A stretch of 55,616 nucleotides of DNA from VRUE01 sp033856195 (GCA_033856195.1 JAWVFL010000079.1:1-55616); one strand, 5' to 3'. Positions 6,065 to 14,999 are shown, counted from the stretch's first letter. Translations and numbers: made by a program. Notes: generated from the letters alone by a model not told the origin.

Positions 6065-7696
6065 ATGGTCCAGTCGAAGGCCCTCCGACCAGACTGGCTT
6101 CCAGCCGTCACTCTCAGCGCCGCGCTCGCCGCCGCGATGGTCGCCTGGAACCCGCAGGTGGGCGACCTGGCCGCCCAGGTCTTCCGCGCCGAGCTCTTCC
6201 AGCACGCCGGGCTCTCGATCTGGAACGGCAGCTGGTACGGCGGCCACTACACGCTCACCTACAGCTTCCTCTTCCCGCCGCTGGCCTCGCTGCTCGGCGT
6301 GCAGCTGCTCGGCGCGATTTCGGTGGTCTCCTCCTCCTATCTCTTCGATCGGCTCGTACGCGACCGCTGGGGAGAGCAGGCGCGCTGGGCCACGCTCTGG
6401 TTCGCCGCTGGCGTGGTGACGCTGCTCGCCGACGGGCAGCTCACCTTCGCGCTCGGACTCGCCTTCGGACTCGCCGCGCTGCGCTGCCTGCAGCTGGACC
6501 GCGGCAAGCGGGCGCTGCTCGCCGCCGCCGGATGCGCGCTGTCGAGCCCGGTGGCCGCGGCCTTCCTCGCCGGCGTTGTCCTGATCGGGGCACTGGGGCG
6601 GGACAGGGGCGAGCTCGGGCGCCGCCCGCTGAACCGAGTTGCGCTCGGGATCTCAGCGGTCTCACTCGGCCTGATCGTCGTCCCCAACCTAGCCTTCCCG
6701 GAGTCCGGTCAGTTCCCCTTCGCCTTCTCCTCGTTCGTGGCGATCCCGCTCTGGTGCGGCTCGGCGCTCTACGTCACCCGCGGCCTGCGCGAGGAGGAGC
6801 GGGACTTGCGCTTGGCGATCGCCGCCTACCTGATCGTCTCCATCGTCATCTGGCTCGTGCCGAACCCGATGGGCGGCAACGCGGTTCGCCTTGGCGCCCT
6901 ATTTGGCGGCCCGGTGCTGGCGGCCGTGGTACTCGCACGCCGCCCGCGCGTGTCGGCCTGGTTCCTGGCGCTCTTCATGGCCGGTGGCCTCTACTGGCAG
7001 GTGACGGCTAGCGTCAGTCAGCTCGTCCGCAGCGTCGGCGATCCCTCAACCTCACGCAGCTACTTCCAGCCCGCCGCTCAGTGGCTTCACGCCCATGGCG
7101 GGCCCGGCGTTCGGGTCGAGATTCCGCCGACCGCAAACCACTGGGAGTCCGCGTACCTGGCGACCCAATTCGAGCTGGCGCGAGGCTGGCTGCGACAGCT
7201 CGACACCACCCGCGACGACATCTTCTACGACGACGAGAATCGACTCACCCCGACCGCCTACAGCCACTGGCTGCGCCGCAACGCGATCACCTACATCGCG
7301 CTGCCCGACGCGCAGCTGGACTACTCCTCCGTCGCGGAGCGGCGCTTGATCCTGCGTGAGCCGTCCTACCTCGAACCCCGGTGGAGCTCGGACCACTGGC
7401 GGATCTACGCCGTCCGCGATCCCGAGCCGCTGGTGGATCCAATGGCCGGCGCGGCCGCGCACACCCTCTGGGTCGGCCGCCAAGGTTTCGGTCTTGACGT
7501 AAGTCGTCCCGGCGACTTCCTCGTCCGTGTCAATTTCACCCCCTACTGGTCGATCGACCGCGGCGCCGGCTGCCTGCTCCGCCGCGGAGACTGGACCGTC
7601 GCGCGGGCCTCTCACCCCGGCATCCTCAGAGTCTCGGCCGACTTCTCCCTCGGCCGCGCCTGGAACGCGGTCACCGGAGCGAAGAAGACCTGCTGA
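6065..7696 (+). CDS. Polytopic membrane protein, possibly GT-C-type
   Basis: 543 residues from an ATG at 6065 (a TTG at 6050 would add five residues). About ten hydrophobic segments fill residues 10-330, starting with a long first loop containing WNGSWYGGHYTLTYSF, a layout seen in GT-C glycosyltransferase-like and related uncharacterised actinobacterial membrane proteins. The last 200 residues are a soluble, Trp/Tyr-rich domain. No catalytic motif could be fixed with confidence. It diverges from lipB with 46 nt between starts and converges on the phosphoesterase gene 7 nt beyond its stop. Function is unknown; the GT-C suggestion is weak. Confidence 0.7.
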   Translation: MVQSKALRPDWLPAVTLSAALAAAMVAWNPQVGDLAAQVFRAELFQHAGLSIWNGSWYGGHYTLTYSFLFPPLASLLGVQLLGAISVVSSSYLFDRLVRDRWGEQARWATLWFAAGVVTLLADGQLTFALGLAFGLAALRCLQLDRGKRALLAAAGCALSSPVAAAFLAGVVLIGALGRDRGELGRRPLNRVALGISAVSLGLIVVPNLAFPESGQFPFAFSSFVAIPLWCGSALYVTRGLREEERDLRLAIAAYLIVSIVIWLVPNPMGGNAVRLGALFGGPVLAAVVLARRPRVSAWFLALFMAGGLYWQVTASVSQLVRSVGDPSTSRSYFQPAAQWLHAHGGPGVRVEIPPTANHWESAYLATQFELARGWLRQLDTTRDDIFYDDENRLTPTAYSHWLRRNAITYIALPDAQLDYSSVAERRLILREPSYLEPRWSSDHWRIYAVRDPEPLVDPMAGAAAHTLWVGRQGFGLDVSRPGDFLVRVNFTPYWSIDRGAGCLLRRGDWTVARASHPGILRVSADFSLGRAWNAVTGAKKTC

Positions 7697-7703
7697 GCGA
7701 TGC

Positions 7704-9197
7704 CTACGGCTGGCCGGGCGGGAGTCCCGCGTCGCGCATCGCCAGGGCAAATTTCGCGAATTCGCCCTGGAAGTGGTGCAGTTCGAGGGGGTGACCGGCC
7801 CCGTCGGCGGCGGGCGAGGGCCCCTGGCCTGTTCCACGCCGGCTTTCCCGGGCTTTCACCCGCCATTGGATCATTTCTTGGTGTAGCTCGGCGCGAGTGT
7901 CAATGTCTTTGCGCGGCTCTGCCTCCAGCAGCATTCCCAGGTGCGGCGCTTTCTGTACTCGCTCGGGCATCGACGCCAGCGCATGCTCCGGGTTCGCCGC
8001 GAAGCGCCGCAGGATCGTCGCGATCAGGCTGGTGTGCTCGAGCGTCTCGTGGCAGACGAACTTGCGCACCCGCGGCCCCACCACTAGCGCCGGAACCCTG
8101 ACCCCCAGGGTTGGATAGCCGGAGCCGTCGTCGACTGCGGGAGGAGCGACGTGGTCGTAGAAGCCGCCGTGCTCGTCGTAGGCGATGACGAGGACCGTGT
8201 CCTCCCAGGCGGGGCTGTTGGCTAGCGCCTCGTAGAGCTCCAGCACCAGCGACTGCCCGGCCCTGACGTCAGAGGGCGGATGGTCGTCGTTGGAGTTGGG
8301 GTCGAAGACGCTGAGGTCGATGAAGTTGGGGTCGATCCAAGAGACGTCGCGCAGCTCCCCTTTGGCCGCGTCGTCGAGGAAGCTGTCGTGGCTGACAATC
8401 GCTGACTCGAGCGCCTGCGTCGCCAGGCGCAGCTTCTTGCGGTTGAAGTAGGTGAAGTTGTCGCGCTTGAGGTCGCGGACGCGGCGGTAGAGCTTGTCGG
8501 CCGCGCGCAGGGTTGCGGGGTCGTGCGAGTACCAGCGCCACTGCGAGTCCTGCAGCTGGCGGGTGAAGGCCTCGACCTTGAAGATCGGCGCGTCGGCGAT
8601 GGCCCCGACCCGGGGCAGCCCCTTGATGACCTTGAACAGCTCGTCCAGCAGTCCCGGTTTGTACCCGATCGGGTCCTCCTCCTGCCCAGCAAGCGAGTAG
8701 AGGCGGTTGGGCCAGGTGTCGCCAGGGATCGAGGAGTGCCAGGCATCGCATACGCAGAAGTTGTGCGCCAGGTGCTTGTAGACCGGCAGGTGGCCACCGC
8801 CAAAGTGACCCATTGGCACTTTCAGGAACTCGGGAGCCAACTCGATCGGGTGGCCTTGCTCGTCCTTACGGGTGGAGGCGAAGTTCTTGACGAAACCGGT
8901 GTTGCCGTTCTGCAGCTGACTGTGCACGCAGCTGGGGGAGTGGCAGGGATCGAGGATCTTTGGCTTGTGCCCGGGTGGTGGGTCCGGCGCCGTTTCGCCG
9001 GGACCCCATTCGAAGGGGTCATATGGGTTGTCCGCGGCGTCGTAGTTGGTTTTCGCCTGGCTGAGCCCGTTGACTTCCAAGCCTTCTTTCTCGAGGAAGC
9101 CGAGCATCTGATCGAAGGAGCGGTTCTCCATCATCAGCACGACGATGTGCTTGACGGAGCGCAGGCGCTCGAGCGCCTCGTTGGCGGCCACAGTCAT
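7704..9197 (-). CDS. Phosphoesterase family (phospholipase C/AcpA-like)
   Basis: 497 residues from an ATG at 9197, which has a GAGAGGG ribosome site 8 nt upstream; a GTG three codons earlier (9206) is possible. Family hallmarks are MMENRSFDQMLGF near residue 25 (metal-binding Glu-Asn), PGDTWPNRL in the middle, and YDEHGGFYDHVAPP in the C-terminal half. These enzymes cleave phosphodiester or phosphomonoester bonds on lipids or small molecules. Most relatives are exported by Tat or Sec, but this N-terminus (MTVAANEALERLRSVKHIVV) has no signal peptide, so it may act in the cytoplasm or the true start may be elsewhere. Confidence 0.88.
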   Translation of the reverse strand: MTVAANEALERLRSVKHIVVLMMENRSFDQMLGFLEKEGLEVNGLSQAKTNYDAADNPYDPFEWGPGETAPDPPPGHKPKILDPCHSPSCVHSQLQNGNTGFVKNFASTRKDEQGHPIELAPEFLKVPMGHFGGGHLPVYKHLAHNFCVCDAWHSSIPGDTWPNRLYSLAGQEEDPIGYKPGLLDELFKVIKGLPRVGAIADAPIFKVEAFTRQLQDSQWRWYSHDPATLRAADKLYRRVRDLKRDNFTYFNRKKLRLATQALESAIVSHDSFLDDAAKGELRDVSWIDPNFIDLSVFDPNSNDDHPPSDVRAGQSLVLELYEALANSPAWEDTVLVIAYDEHGGFYDHVAPPAVDDGSGYPTLGVRVPALVVGPRVRKFVCHETLEHTSLIATILRRFAANPEHALASMPERVQKAPHLGMLLEAEPRKDIDTRAELHQEMIQWRVKARESRRGTGQGPSPAADGAGHPLELHHFQGEFAKFALAMRDAGLPPGQP

Positions 9198-9272
9198 TTG
9201 GGGCACCCTCTCAGATCAAACCTGACTACACAAGTCTTCCCAAACGGTAGGCTCGAATTAACACATAAAGAG

Positions 9273-10550
9273 CTACAGGGCCAGGGACAGCGGCTCTTCG
9301 AGCAAGGTGCGAACGCGGGCGAGGAATTCCGCGGCGGGGGCGCCGTAGAGGATGCGGTGGTCGCAGGCCAGGTTGATGCGCATTAGGTGAGCGGTCGTGG
9401 TTTGGCCGTCGCGGACGACGGGACGCTCGGCGATCGCGCCGACGGCGAGGATCGCCGCTTGCGGCGGGTTGATCACGGCGGCAAAGCTATCGATCCCGAA
9501 CATCCCCAGGTTCGACACGGTGAAGGTCGCCCCCGAAAGCTCCGGCGGCGTGATCTGCTCCTCCCGCACCCGCTGCGCCAGCCCCCTGGAGTCGGTGGCG
9601 ATCTGCCGCAGGTTCTTCTGATCCGCGTCGAAGATCGTCGGCACCACAAGCGCGTCGCGAGCCGCCACCGCAACCCCCACGTTCACCCGCGAGTACAACT
9701 CAAACCGCCCGTCCCGATAGGCCCCATTGGCCCGCGGGTGCTCCCGCAACCCCAGCGCACAAGCCTTGACCACCATGTCGTTGAAGGACGGAACGACGTC
9801 GCCCTCTTTCGCCCCCGCCTTGATTTGGGACCGCGCGGCGACGAGCCGACTCATATCGATCTCAGCCTCTAGATAAAAGTGCGGCGCCGTCGCCTTCGAC
9901 TCCGACATCCGCCTGGCTACCGTCGATTGCAGCTTTGACGGGTCTTCGTATCTGACCTGGCCCTTCGCGGTCTCAGGAGCTTCAGAAACTGCAGCAGGTG
10001 GAGAAGCAGCAACCGCGGCTGGAGCGGTGCTCGGCTCGGCCTTTTCGACGTCAGCCTTGACGATCCGCCCGCCCGGTCCTGAGCCCTGAAGCCGAGTGAG
10101 GTCCAGCTCCTTCTCCTTGGCAAGTCGTCGAGCTATCGGTGACGCCTTTGGACGGTCACCGCCGTTGGAAGCTGCTGACGGTTCGATCGCCTCTTCCGCG
10201 GGTGGCGTGGGTGATGGGGGGGTCGAGGACGACGTCGCCCGCAGTGCCCCCCCATCACCCACGACAGGACCCGCGGTCGAGCGCTCGGTTCCTTCGCCGT
10301 CCTGACTCGGCGCCTCCGAATCACCAACCCGCGCAATCGGTGTGCCAATGGCCACGGTCTCGCCCTCTTCAACCAAGATCTCGCTCAGCGTCCCCGCCAC
10401 ATCGCTTTCGTAGGCCATATTCGCCTTGTCCGTCTCGATCTCCACCAGCTCATCCCCAATGGCAACCTCGTCCCCCGGCTGCTTGAGCCACTGCAGGATC
10501 GTCCCCTCCTCCATCGAGTCCGAGAGCCGCGGCATCACCACCTCAGCCAT
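9273..10550 (-). CDS. pdhC: 2-oxoacid dehydrogenase E2 (dihydrolipoamide acyltransferase)
   Basis: 425 residues. The N-terminal lipoyl domain carries the lipoylated Lys at residue 42 (ETDKANMAYES). A long Ser/Thr/Pro/Ala linker (about 80-133) follows, then the peripheral subunit-binding domain (KASPIARRLAKEKELD, about 135-170), a second linker, and the catalytic core ending with DHRILYGAPAAEFL (active-site His; the usual Asp before Gly is Tyr, as in many relatives). The start overlaps the E1beta stop (ATGA). Part of the first linker is a palindromic repeat copied at the grpE end of the window. Substrate (pyruvate or branched-chain 2-oxoacid) cannot be decided. Confidence 0.94.
   Translation of the reverse strand: MAEVVMPRLSDSMEEGTILQWLKQPGDEVAIGDELVEIETDKANMAYESDVAGTLSEILVEEGETVAIGTPIARVGDSEAPSQDGEGTERSTAGPVVGDGGALRATSSSTPPSPTPPAEEAIEPSAASNGGDRPKASPIARRLAKEKELDLTRLQGSGPGGRIVKADVEKAEPSTAPAAVAASPPAAVSEAPETAKGQVRYEDPSKLQSTVARRMSESKATAPHFYLEAEIDMSRLVAARSQIKAGAKEGDVVPSFNDMVVKACALGLREHPRANGAYRDGRFELYSRVNVGVAVAARDALVVPTIFDADQKNLRQIATDSRGLAQRVREEQITPPELSGATFTVSNLGMFGIDSFAAVINPPQAAILAVGAIAERPVVRDGQTTTAHLMRINLACDHRILYGAPAAEFLARVRTLLEEPLSLAL
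10192..10247. repeat. 56-bp exact repeat, copy 1 (in the E2 gene)
   Basis: These 56 bases are identical to 55561-55616 at the right edge. Both copies lie in minus-strand genes and are read in the same frame, giving ALRATSSSTPPSPTPPAEE in each protein (E2 residues 102-120 and the visible start of GrpE). The base on the 5' side differs (C here, T at the other copy), so the match ends there; on the other side the second copy is cut by the window edge. Confidence 0.95.
10206..10263. repeat. Intragenic palindromic element with 17-bp arms
   Basis: Perfect inverted repeat: CGTGGGTGATGGGGGGG at 10206-10222 and its reverse complement at 10247-10263, separated by 24 nt. It lies wholly inside the E2 gene and encodes the flexible linker after the lipoyl domain (about residues 96-115). 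The left arm and loop recur inside grpE at the right edge. This looks like a small palindromic element tolerated as a protein linker, comparable in concept to Rickettsia palindromic elements; the comparison is by analogy only. Confidence 0.85.
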
Positions 10551-11539
10551 CAGATCGAGCCCTCCAAGGCCGCCAAGGCCGCGCTCACCACATGCTCCTC
10601 GTGCGGAATCGCCGCCTGCTCCAGCCGCCGCGAGTACGGCATGTGGACGTCCGCCCCGGTGACCCGCTGCACCGGGGCGTCGAGGTGGTCGAAGGCCTGC
10701 TCGGTGATCAGGGTGGCGAGGTTGGCGCCGACGCCGCCGTGCGGCCAGCCCTCCTCGACGATCACCGCCCGGTTCGTCTTGCGCACCGAGGCGAGGATCG
10801 TGTCGAGGTCGAGCGGGCGCAGTGTGCGCGGGTCGATCACCTCGGCCTCGACGCCGTGCTCGTGGGCGAGCGTCTGCGCCGCCTCCTCGGCGATGTGCGC
10901 CATCTTGAGGATGCCGACGATCGTCACGTCGCCACCCTCGCGCCGCACGGCCGCCTCGCCGAAATGCAGGATCTCATCGCCGTCGTCGTCAACCTCCCCG
11001 CGGGCGCCGTAGAGGCTCTCGTGCTCGATGAAGATCACCGGGTTGTCGTCGCGGATCGCCGTCTTCAGCAATGCCTTGCCGTCGGCCGGCGTCGAGGGGC
11101 AGGCGACCAGCAGCCCCGGCACCTGCAGAAAGAGCGCCTCGAAGCTGTGCGAGTGAGTGGGGCCCAGCTGGTGCCCCCCGCCGCCTGGCATCCGCACCAC
11201 CATCGGCACCCGCGCCTGGCCGTTGAACATGTAGGGGATCGCCGCCGCGTGGTTGACGATCTGGTCCAGTGCCAGCAGCGAGAAGTTGACCGTCATCAGC
11301 TCGACGATCGGGCGCAGGCCGCCCATCGCTGCACCCACGCCGGCGCCGACGATCGTGTTCTCGGAGATCGGCGTGTCGCGCACGCGCCGCTCGCCGAACT
11401 CGTCGAGCAGGCCTTCGGTCACCTTGAAAGCGCCCTGGAAGACGCCGACGTCCTCGCCCATGACCAGCACCGCCTCGTCCCGGCGCATCTCCTCCGCCAT
11501 CGCATCCCGCAGCGCCTCGCGCATTCGCAGCGTCGCCAT
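10550..11539 (-). CDS. pdhB: 2-oxoacid dehydrogenase E1 beta subunit
   Basis: 329 residues from an ATG at 11539, which overlaps the E1alpha stop (ATGA). The protein matches E1beta throughout: VLVMGEDVGVFQGAFKVTEGL near the N-terminus, DTPISENTIVGAGVGAAMGG for the pyrimidine-binding domain, MPGGGGHQLGPTHSHSFEA with the conserved active-site His segment, and a C-terminal transketolase domain (VEEGWPHGGVGANL). It pairs with E1alpha in the alpha2-beta2 form of the complex, and is followed directly by E2. A longer upstream open frame exists but only overlaps E1alpha out of phase. Confidence 0.95.
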   Translation of the reverse strand: MATLRMREALRDAMAEEMRRDEAVLVMGEDVGVFQGAFKVTEGLLDEFGERRVRDTPISENTIVGAGVGAAMGGLRPIVELMTVNFSLLALDQIVNHAAAIPYMFNGQARVPMVVRMPGGGGHQLGPTHSHSFEALFLQVPGLLVACPSTPADGKALLKTAIRDDNPVIFIEHESLYGARGEVDDDGDEILHFGEAAVRREGGDVTIVGILKMAHIAEEAAQTLAHEHGVEAEVIDPRTLRPLDLDTILASVRKTNRAVIVEEGWPHGGVGANLATLITEQAFDHLDAPVQRVTGADVHMPYSRRLEQAAIPHEEHVVSAALAALEGSI

Positions 11540-12717
11540 CAGTCCTCCACCTCCTCGGCGATCTCGGACTCGGCTCCCTCTTGGGCGTCGCCGTGCGTCG
11601 CCGGATTGGGACGGGGACCGTCGGGCTGCCCGGCATAGGCCGCCCCGGCTTCGGCTAGCTCGCGCGCGGCAGCGGGCATGTTCTCCTCGCGCTCGCCGCG
11701 ATGTGGCTCGGGACTGCGCTCGTCGACCGCGTACCAACCGGCGTCGCTGTCGACCACGTAGAGATTCTCGTAGAGCGTGTCGAGCGCCGGCTCGGGCGAG
11801 GCGTCGGCAAACTCGACCGCCGCCAGCACCGTCTCCTCCGCCTTGTCGCGCACCTCCTGCACCTCGCGCTCGCCCAGCACACCCGCCTCGACACAGCGCC
11901 GCGCGAAGTTCTCGATCGGGTCCTTCTCGCGCCACTCCTCGACCTCCTCGCGCTCGCGGTAGACCTCGGGGTCGGCGGCGGAGTGGCCACGGTAGCGGTA
12001 GGTGAAGGCCTCGAGCAGGGTTGGCCGACGCTCCTCGCGGGCGAGCCGCACGCCCTCGGTGACGCTCTCGCGCACCGCCAGCACGTCCATGCCGTCGATC
12101 CGCTGGCCAGGGATCCCGTAGCCCTCGGCCTTCTTGGAGAGGTCGGTCTGGGCCGAGTGGCGCTCGACCGAGGTGCCCATCCCGTAGAGGTTGTTCTCGA
12201 CCAGGAAGAGGATCGGCAGGCTCCAGAGCGCCGCCAGGTTCATCGTCTCGCCGAAGTTGCCGGCGTTGGAGGCGCCGTCGCCGAACATGCAGACGGTGAC
12301 CGCGTCCTCCCCTTTGAAGTCGGAGGAGAGTGCCAGTCCAGCTGCGATCGGCAAGTTGCCGCCGACGATCCCGTAGCCGCCCATGAAACGGTGCTCGGCG
12401 TCGAAGATGTGCATCGAGCCGCCGCGCCCGCCGCTGGTCCCGTCGACGCGTCCGAAGAGCTCCGCCATCACGTGCTTGGGATCGGTGCCGCGGGCGATCG
12501 CGTGGCCGTGCGTGCGGTAGGTGCCGATCAGGTAGTCCTCCTCGCGCATCACCGAGGCGGTGCCGACGATCGTCGCCTCCTCGCCGATCGCAAGGTGGAG
12601 GAAGCCGCCTGCCTTGGCGCGCTGATACTGGCGCCCCGCCTCCTCCTCGAAGCGACGGATCAACGCCATGCGGGCGAGGAGCTCGTAAGCGGTGGAAGCG
12701 TCGGGCAGATCGGCCAC
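11539..12717 (-). CDS. pdhA: 2-oxoacid dehydrogenase E1 alpha subunit
   Basis: 392 residues from a GTG at 12717. The TPP-binding motif runs from GDGASNAGNFGE to LFLVENN. HLAIGEEA and RTHGHAIARG near the N-terminus and YRYRGHSAADPEVYR in the phosphorylation-loop region are typical of E1alpha from alpha2-beta2 complexes. The last 60 residues are an acidic, poorly conserved tail (ending EIAEEVED) not usual in the family. It decarboxylates the 2-oxoacid with TPP and passes the acyl group to the E2 lipoyl arm. It is the first gene of a tightly overlapped E1alpha-E1beta-E2 unit. Confidence 0.95.
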   Translation of the reverse strand: MADLPDASTAYELLARMALIRRFEEEAGRQYQRAKAGGFLHLAIGEEATIVGTASVMREEDYLIGTYRTHGHAIARGTDPKHVMAELFGRVDGTSGGRGGSMHIFDAEHRFMGGYGIVGGNLPIAAGLALSSDFKGEDAVTVCMFGDGASNAGNFGETMNLAALWSLPILFLVENNLYGMGTSVERHSAQTDLSKKAEGYGIPGQRIDGMDVLAVRESVTEGVRLAREERRPTLLEAFTYRYRGHSAADPEVYREREEVEEWREKDPIENFARRCVEAGVLGEREVQEVRDKAEETVLAAVEFADASPEPALDTLYENLYVVDSDAGWYAVDERSPEPHRGEREENMPAAARELAEAGAAYAGQPDGPRPNPATHGDAQEGAESEIAEEVED

Positions 12718-12726
12718 GACCTGACC

Positions 12727-13314
12727 TTAGCTCGCGGCGGAGACCGCCTCCTCGACCCGGTCGTCGCCCCAGAAGACCTCGTCGCCGACGACGAGCGATG
12801 GGACACCGCTGACGCCCAGCTGGGCGGCCCGATCGGTCGCCTCGCGCAGGGCGTTCTTGACGCCTTCCGTCTCGACCGCCTTGAGCAGTGCGTTTGGGTG
12901 CAGCTCGCACGCGGCGGCGGCGATCAGCACGTTGTCGGCCTCGCTGAGGTCGCGCCCGGCGGCGAATGCCTGCCGGAAGGCGGCGAGGGAGAAGGAGACG
13001 GTGCGTCCCGTCTGCTTGGCGAAGGTCGCGGCGCGCATCGCCATCAGCATGTTGCCCGGCCACGGCTCCGGCCAAGCGAGCGGCGGCAGCCCATACTCGG
13101 CGGCACGCCGTTCCACCTCGGCCATCCCCGCCTCCCGCCCCGGCCCGTTGCCCCAAGAGTCACGCCCGAAATGCCGGAACAGCCCGCCGAGCAGGATCGG
13201 CTGCCACTCCGGCTGCCCCAGCTCCGCTTCGTTGAAGAGCGCGCTGACCCGCTCGGCGGTCAGGTACGCGTAGGGCGAACCGAGGTCGAAGTAGAAGGTC
13301 GCGGGTCGGGTCAC
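12727..13314 (-). CDS. DsbA-fold / HCCA isomerase-like oxidoreductase
   Basis: 195 residues from a GTG at 13314. It has a thioredoxin-like start, FYFDLGSPYAYLTAER, in which SPYAY replaces the CxxC of true DsbA. That, and GVSGVPSLVVGDEVFWGDDR near the C-terminus (cis-Pro loop), fits the 2-hydroxychromene-2-carboxylate isomerase / kappa-GST family. These use glutathione or a related thiol; actinobacteria generally use mycothiol, so the real thiol is uncertain. It sits 9 nt upstream of the E1alpha start and may be co-transcribed with the dehydrogenase. Its substrate is unknown. Confidence 0.82.
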   Translation of the reverse strand: MTRPATFYFDLGSPYAYLTAERVSALFNEAELGQPEWQPILLGGLFRHFGRDSWGNGPGREAGMAEVERRAAEYGLPPLAWPEPWPGNMLMAMRAATFAKQTGRTVSFSLAAFRQAFAAGRDLSEADNVLIAAAACELHPNALLKAVETEGVKNALREATDRAAQLGVSGVPSLVVGDEVFWGDDRVEEAVSAAS

Positions 13315-13365
13315 GCGGACACTTTATGTGCCGGGTGCGCTGGGATCTCATGTACGTTCATAGCC

Positions 13366-13619
13366 ATGAGGAAGCGCGTGAGAATTGGTAGAGGAGGGGA
13401 GATCTCGATCCCCGCACCGATCCGTATGCGGCGGGCCACAGCGACGGTCACGCTAGAAGCCCAAGGGGATCAGATAGTGCTCAAGCCAACTCGTGAGGAT
13501 CCGATCGGGGCAGCCGCCGTGCGTTCGCTGGTCTAGTCCCCGACATCGACCTTGAGGAAGTGCGTCGCGAGGAGCGGGAAGCCGAACTCGAAGCCGAAGA
13601 ACGGAAGCTCAGCCTGTAA
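13366..13619 (+). pseudogene. AbrB/SpoVT-type antitoxin, frameshifted
   Basis: From an ATG at 13366 the frame gives 56 residues with an AbrB-type swapped-hairpin DNA-binding domain (RIGRGGEISIPAPIRMRRAT), then stops at 13536. A second frame, open across this point, continues with GLVPDIDLEEVRREEREAE and a charged helix ending at a TAA at 13617-13619. That is the kind of C-terminal tail such antitoxins use to hold their toxin. A single-base indel near 13515-13533 would join the two into one protein of about 83 residues. No toxin gene follows: the next gene, lpd, is on the other strand. A short inverted repeat CTCATG/CATGAG (13347-13370) spans the start. A working 56-residue regulator is possible but less likely. 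Confidence 0.6.
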
Positions 13620-13631
13620 CGCCGCAGCGGC

Positions 13632-14999
13632 TCAGGCGTGGATCGCCCAGCCGTCGACCGCCCGTGCGGCGTCGAGGATCGCCTCGGAGATCGTCGGATG
13701 GGGATGGACGATCTGGGCGAGCTCCTGGTAGCCGCCCTCGAGCGCCATCGTCGCGACCAGCTCGGCGATCATGTCGCAGGCGCGGTTGCCGACGATGTGG
13801 GCGCCTAGCAGCTCGCCGTACTTGGAATCGACGACGAGCTTTACCAGGCCGTCTTTGTCGTCGTAGACGGTGGCGCCACCGACGCCGCCGAGCTTCTGCT
13901 TGCCGACCTTGATGTCGTGCCCGGCCTCCTTGGCTGCCGCCTCGGTGAGGCCGACGCTGGCCACCTGCGGGTGGCAGAAGGTCGCCCCGGCGACGAGGTT
14001 CTGGTCGACCGGGTGGGCCGGCTCGCCCGCCGCGTGCTCGGCCGCGACGACGCCCTCCTCGGAGGCCTTGTGGGCGAGCGCCTTGGCGTTGACCAGGTCG
14101 CCGATCGCGTAGACCTTGGGATTTGAAGTCCGCTGGTACTCGTCGACTTTGACCTTGCCGTTTGCGGCAAGCTCGACCCCGGCGCCCTCGAGTCCAAGCC
14201 CCTCGACATCGGCGGTGCGTCCCCCGGCGATGCAGAGGTAGTCGACCTCGGTCGACTTCTCGCCGTAGCTGATCTTGACGGAGTTATCGCCCGCCTCGAC
14301 GTCGGCGACCGGGGTGCCGGTCGAGATCGTGATGTCCTGCTTCTTGAAGGCGCGCTCGACTACCCGGGCCATGTCCTTGTCCTCTGCGGGGAGGATCTGG
14401 TCGAGCATCTCGATTAGCACGACCTCGGTGCCGAAGCGTCCATAGGCGGATGCGATCTCGCAGCCCGAGGCTCCGGCGCCGGCCACGGCGATCTTCTGCG
14501 GCTGCTTGGGCAGCGACCAGGCGCCCCAGGTGTCGACGACCCGTCCACCGAACTCGACGCCGGGAATCGGCAGGGCGATCGAGCCGGTCGCCAGCACGAC
14601 CGTGCCGGCCTCGTAGACCTCGTCGCCGACCTTGACGTTGCCCTCCGGCGCCAGCGAGCCCTCGCCCTCGATCAGGGCGATCTTGTTCTTGTCCCAGAGC
14701 ATCTTGACGCCGTTGGAGAGCGACTCCGAGACGTCGGTGCGGCGCTTGCCCAATGCCTCCCAGTCGATCGAGACGTCCTTGGCGACGATGCCCAGCTCCG
14801 CGCCCTCACGCGCTTGCTCGTAGATCTCCGCCGTGCGCAGCACGGTCTTGGCCGGGATGCAGGCGTAGTTGAGGCAACGGCCGCCGGCCTTGTCGCGCTC
14901 GACGACCGCGGTCTTCTTGCCCAGCTGAGCGGCACGGATCGCGGCCACGTAGCCGCCCGGGCCCCCGCCGATGACGATCACGTCGAAGGAATCTGCCAC
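13632..14999 (-). CDS. lpdA: Dihydrolipoyl dehydrogenase (E3)
   Basis: 455 residues from a GTG at 14999 (VADSFDVIVIGGGPGGY). It reoxidises the dihydrolipoyl group of E2 with FAD and NAD. The FAD-binding GGGPGG is at about residue 10, the redox pair in GGRCLNYACIPAKT (two Cys, family CxxxxC spacing), NAD-binding GAGASGCEIAS in the middle, GDLV for the second FAD contact and the C-terminal HPHPTISEAI with the active-site His-Glu. The frame extends upstream to 15224, but that part overlaps the next gene out of phase and has no FAD-enzyme features. It is separated from the E1-E2 genes by two unrelated ORFs. Confidence 0.95.
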   Translation of the reverse strand: MADSFDVIVIGGGPGGYVAAIRAAQLGKKTAVVERDKAGGRCLNYACIPAKTVLRTAEIYEQAREGAELGIVAKDVSIDWEALGKRRTDVSESLSNGVKMLWDKNKIALIEGEGSLAPEGNVKVGDEVYEAGTVVLATGSIALPIPGVEFGGRVVDTWGAWSLPKQPQKIAVAGAGASGCEIASAYGRFGTEVVLIEMLDQILPAEDKDMARVVERAFKKQDITISTGTPVADVEAGDNSVKISYGEKSTEVDYLCIAGGRTADVEGLGLEGAGVELAANGKVKVDEYQRTSNPKVYAIGDLVNAKALAHKASEEGVVAAEHAAGEPAHPVDQNLVAGATFCHPQVASVGLTEAAAKEAGHDIKVGKQKLGGVGGATVYDDKDGLVKLVVDSKYGELLGAHIVGNRACDMIAELVATMALEGGYQELAQIVHPHPTISEAILDAARAVDGWAIHA

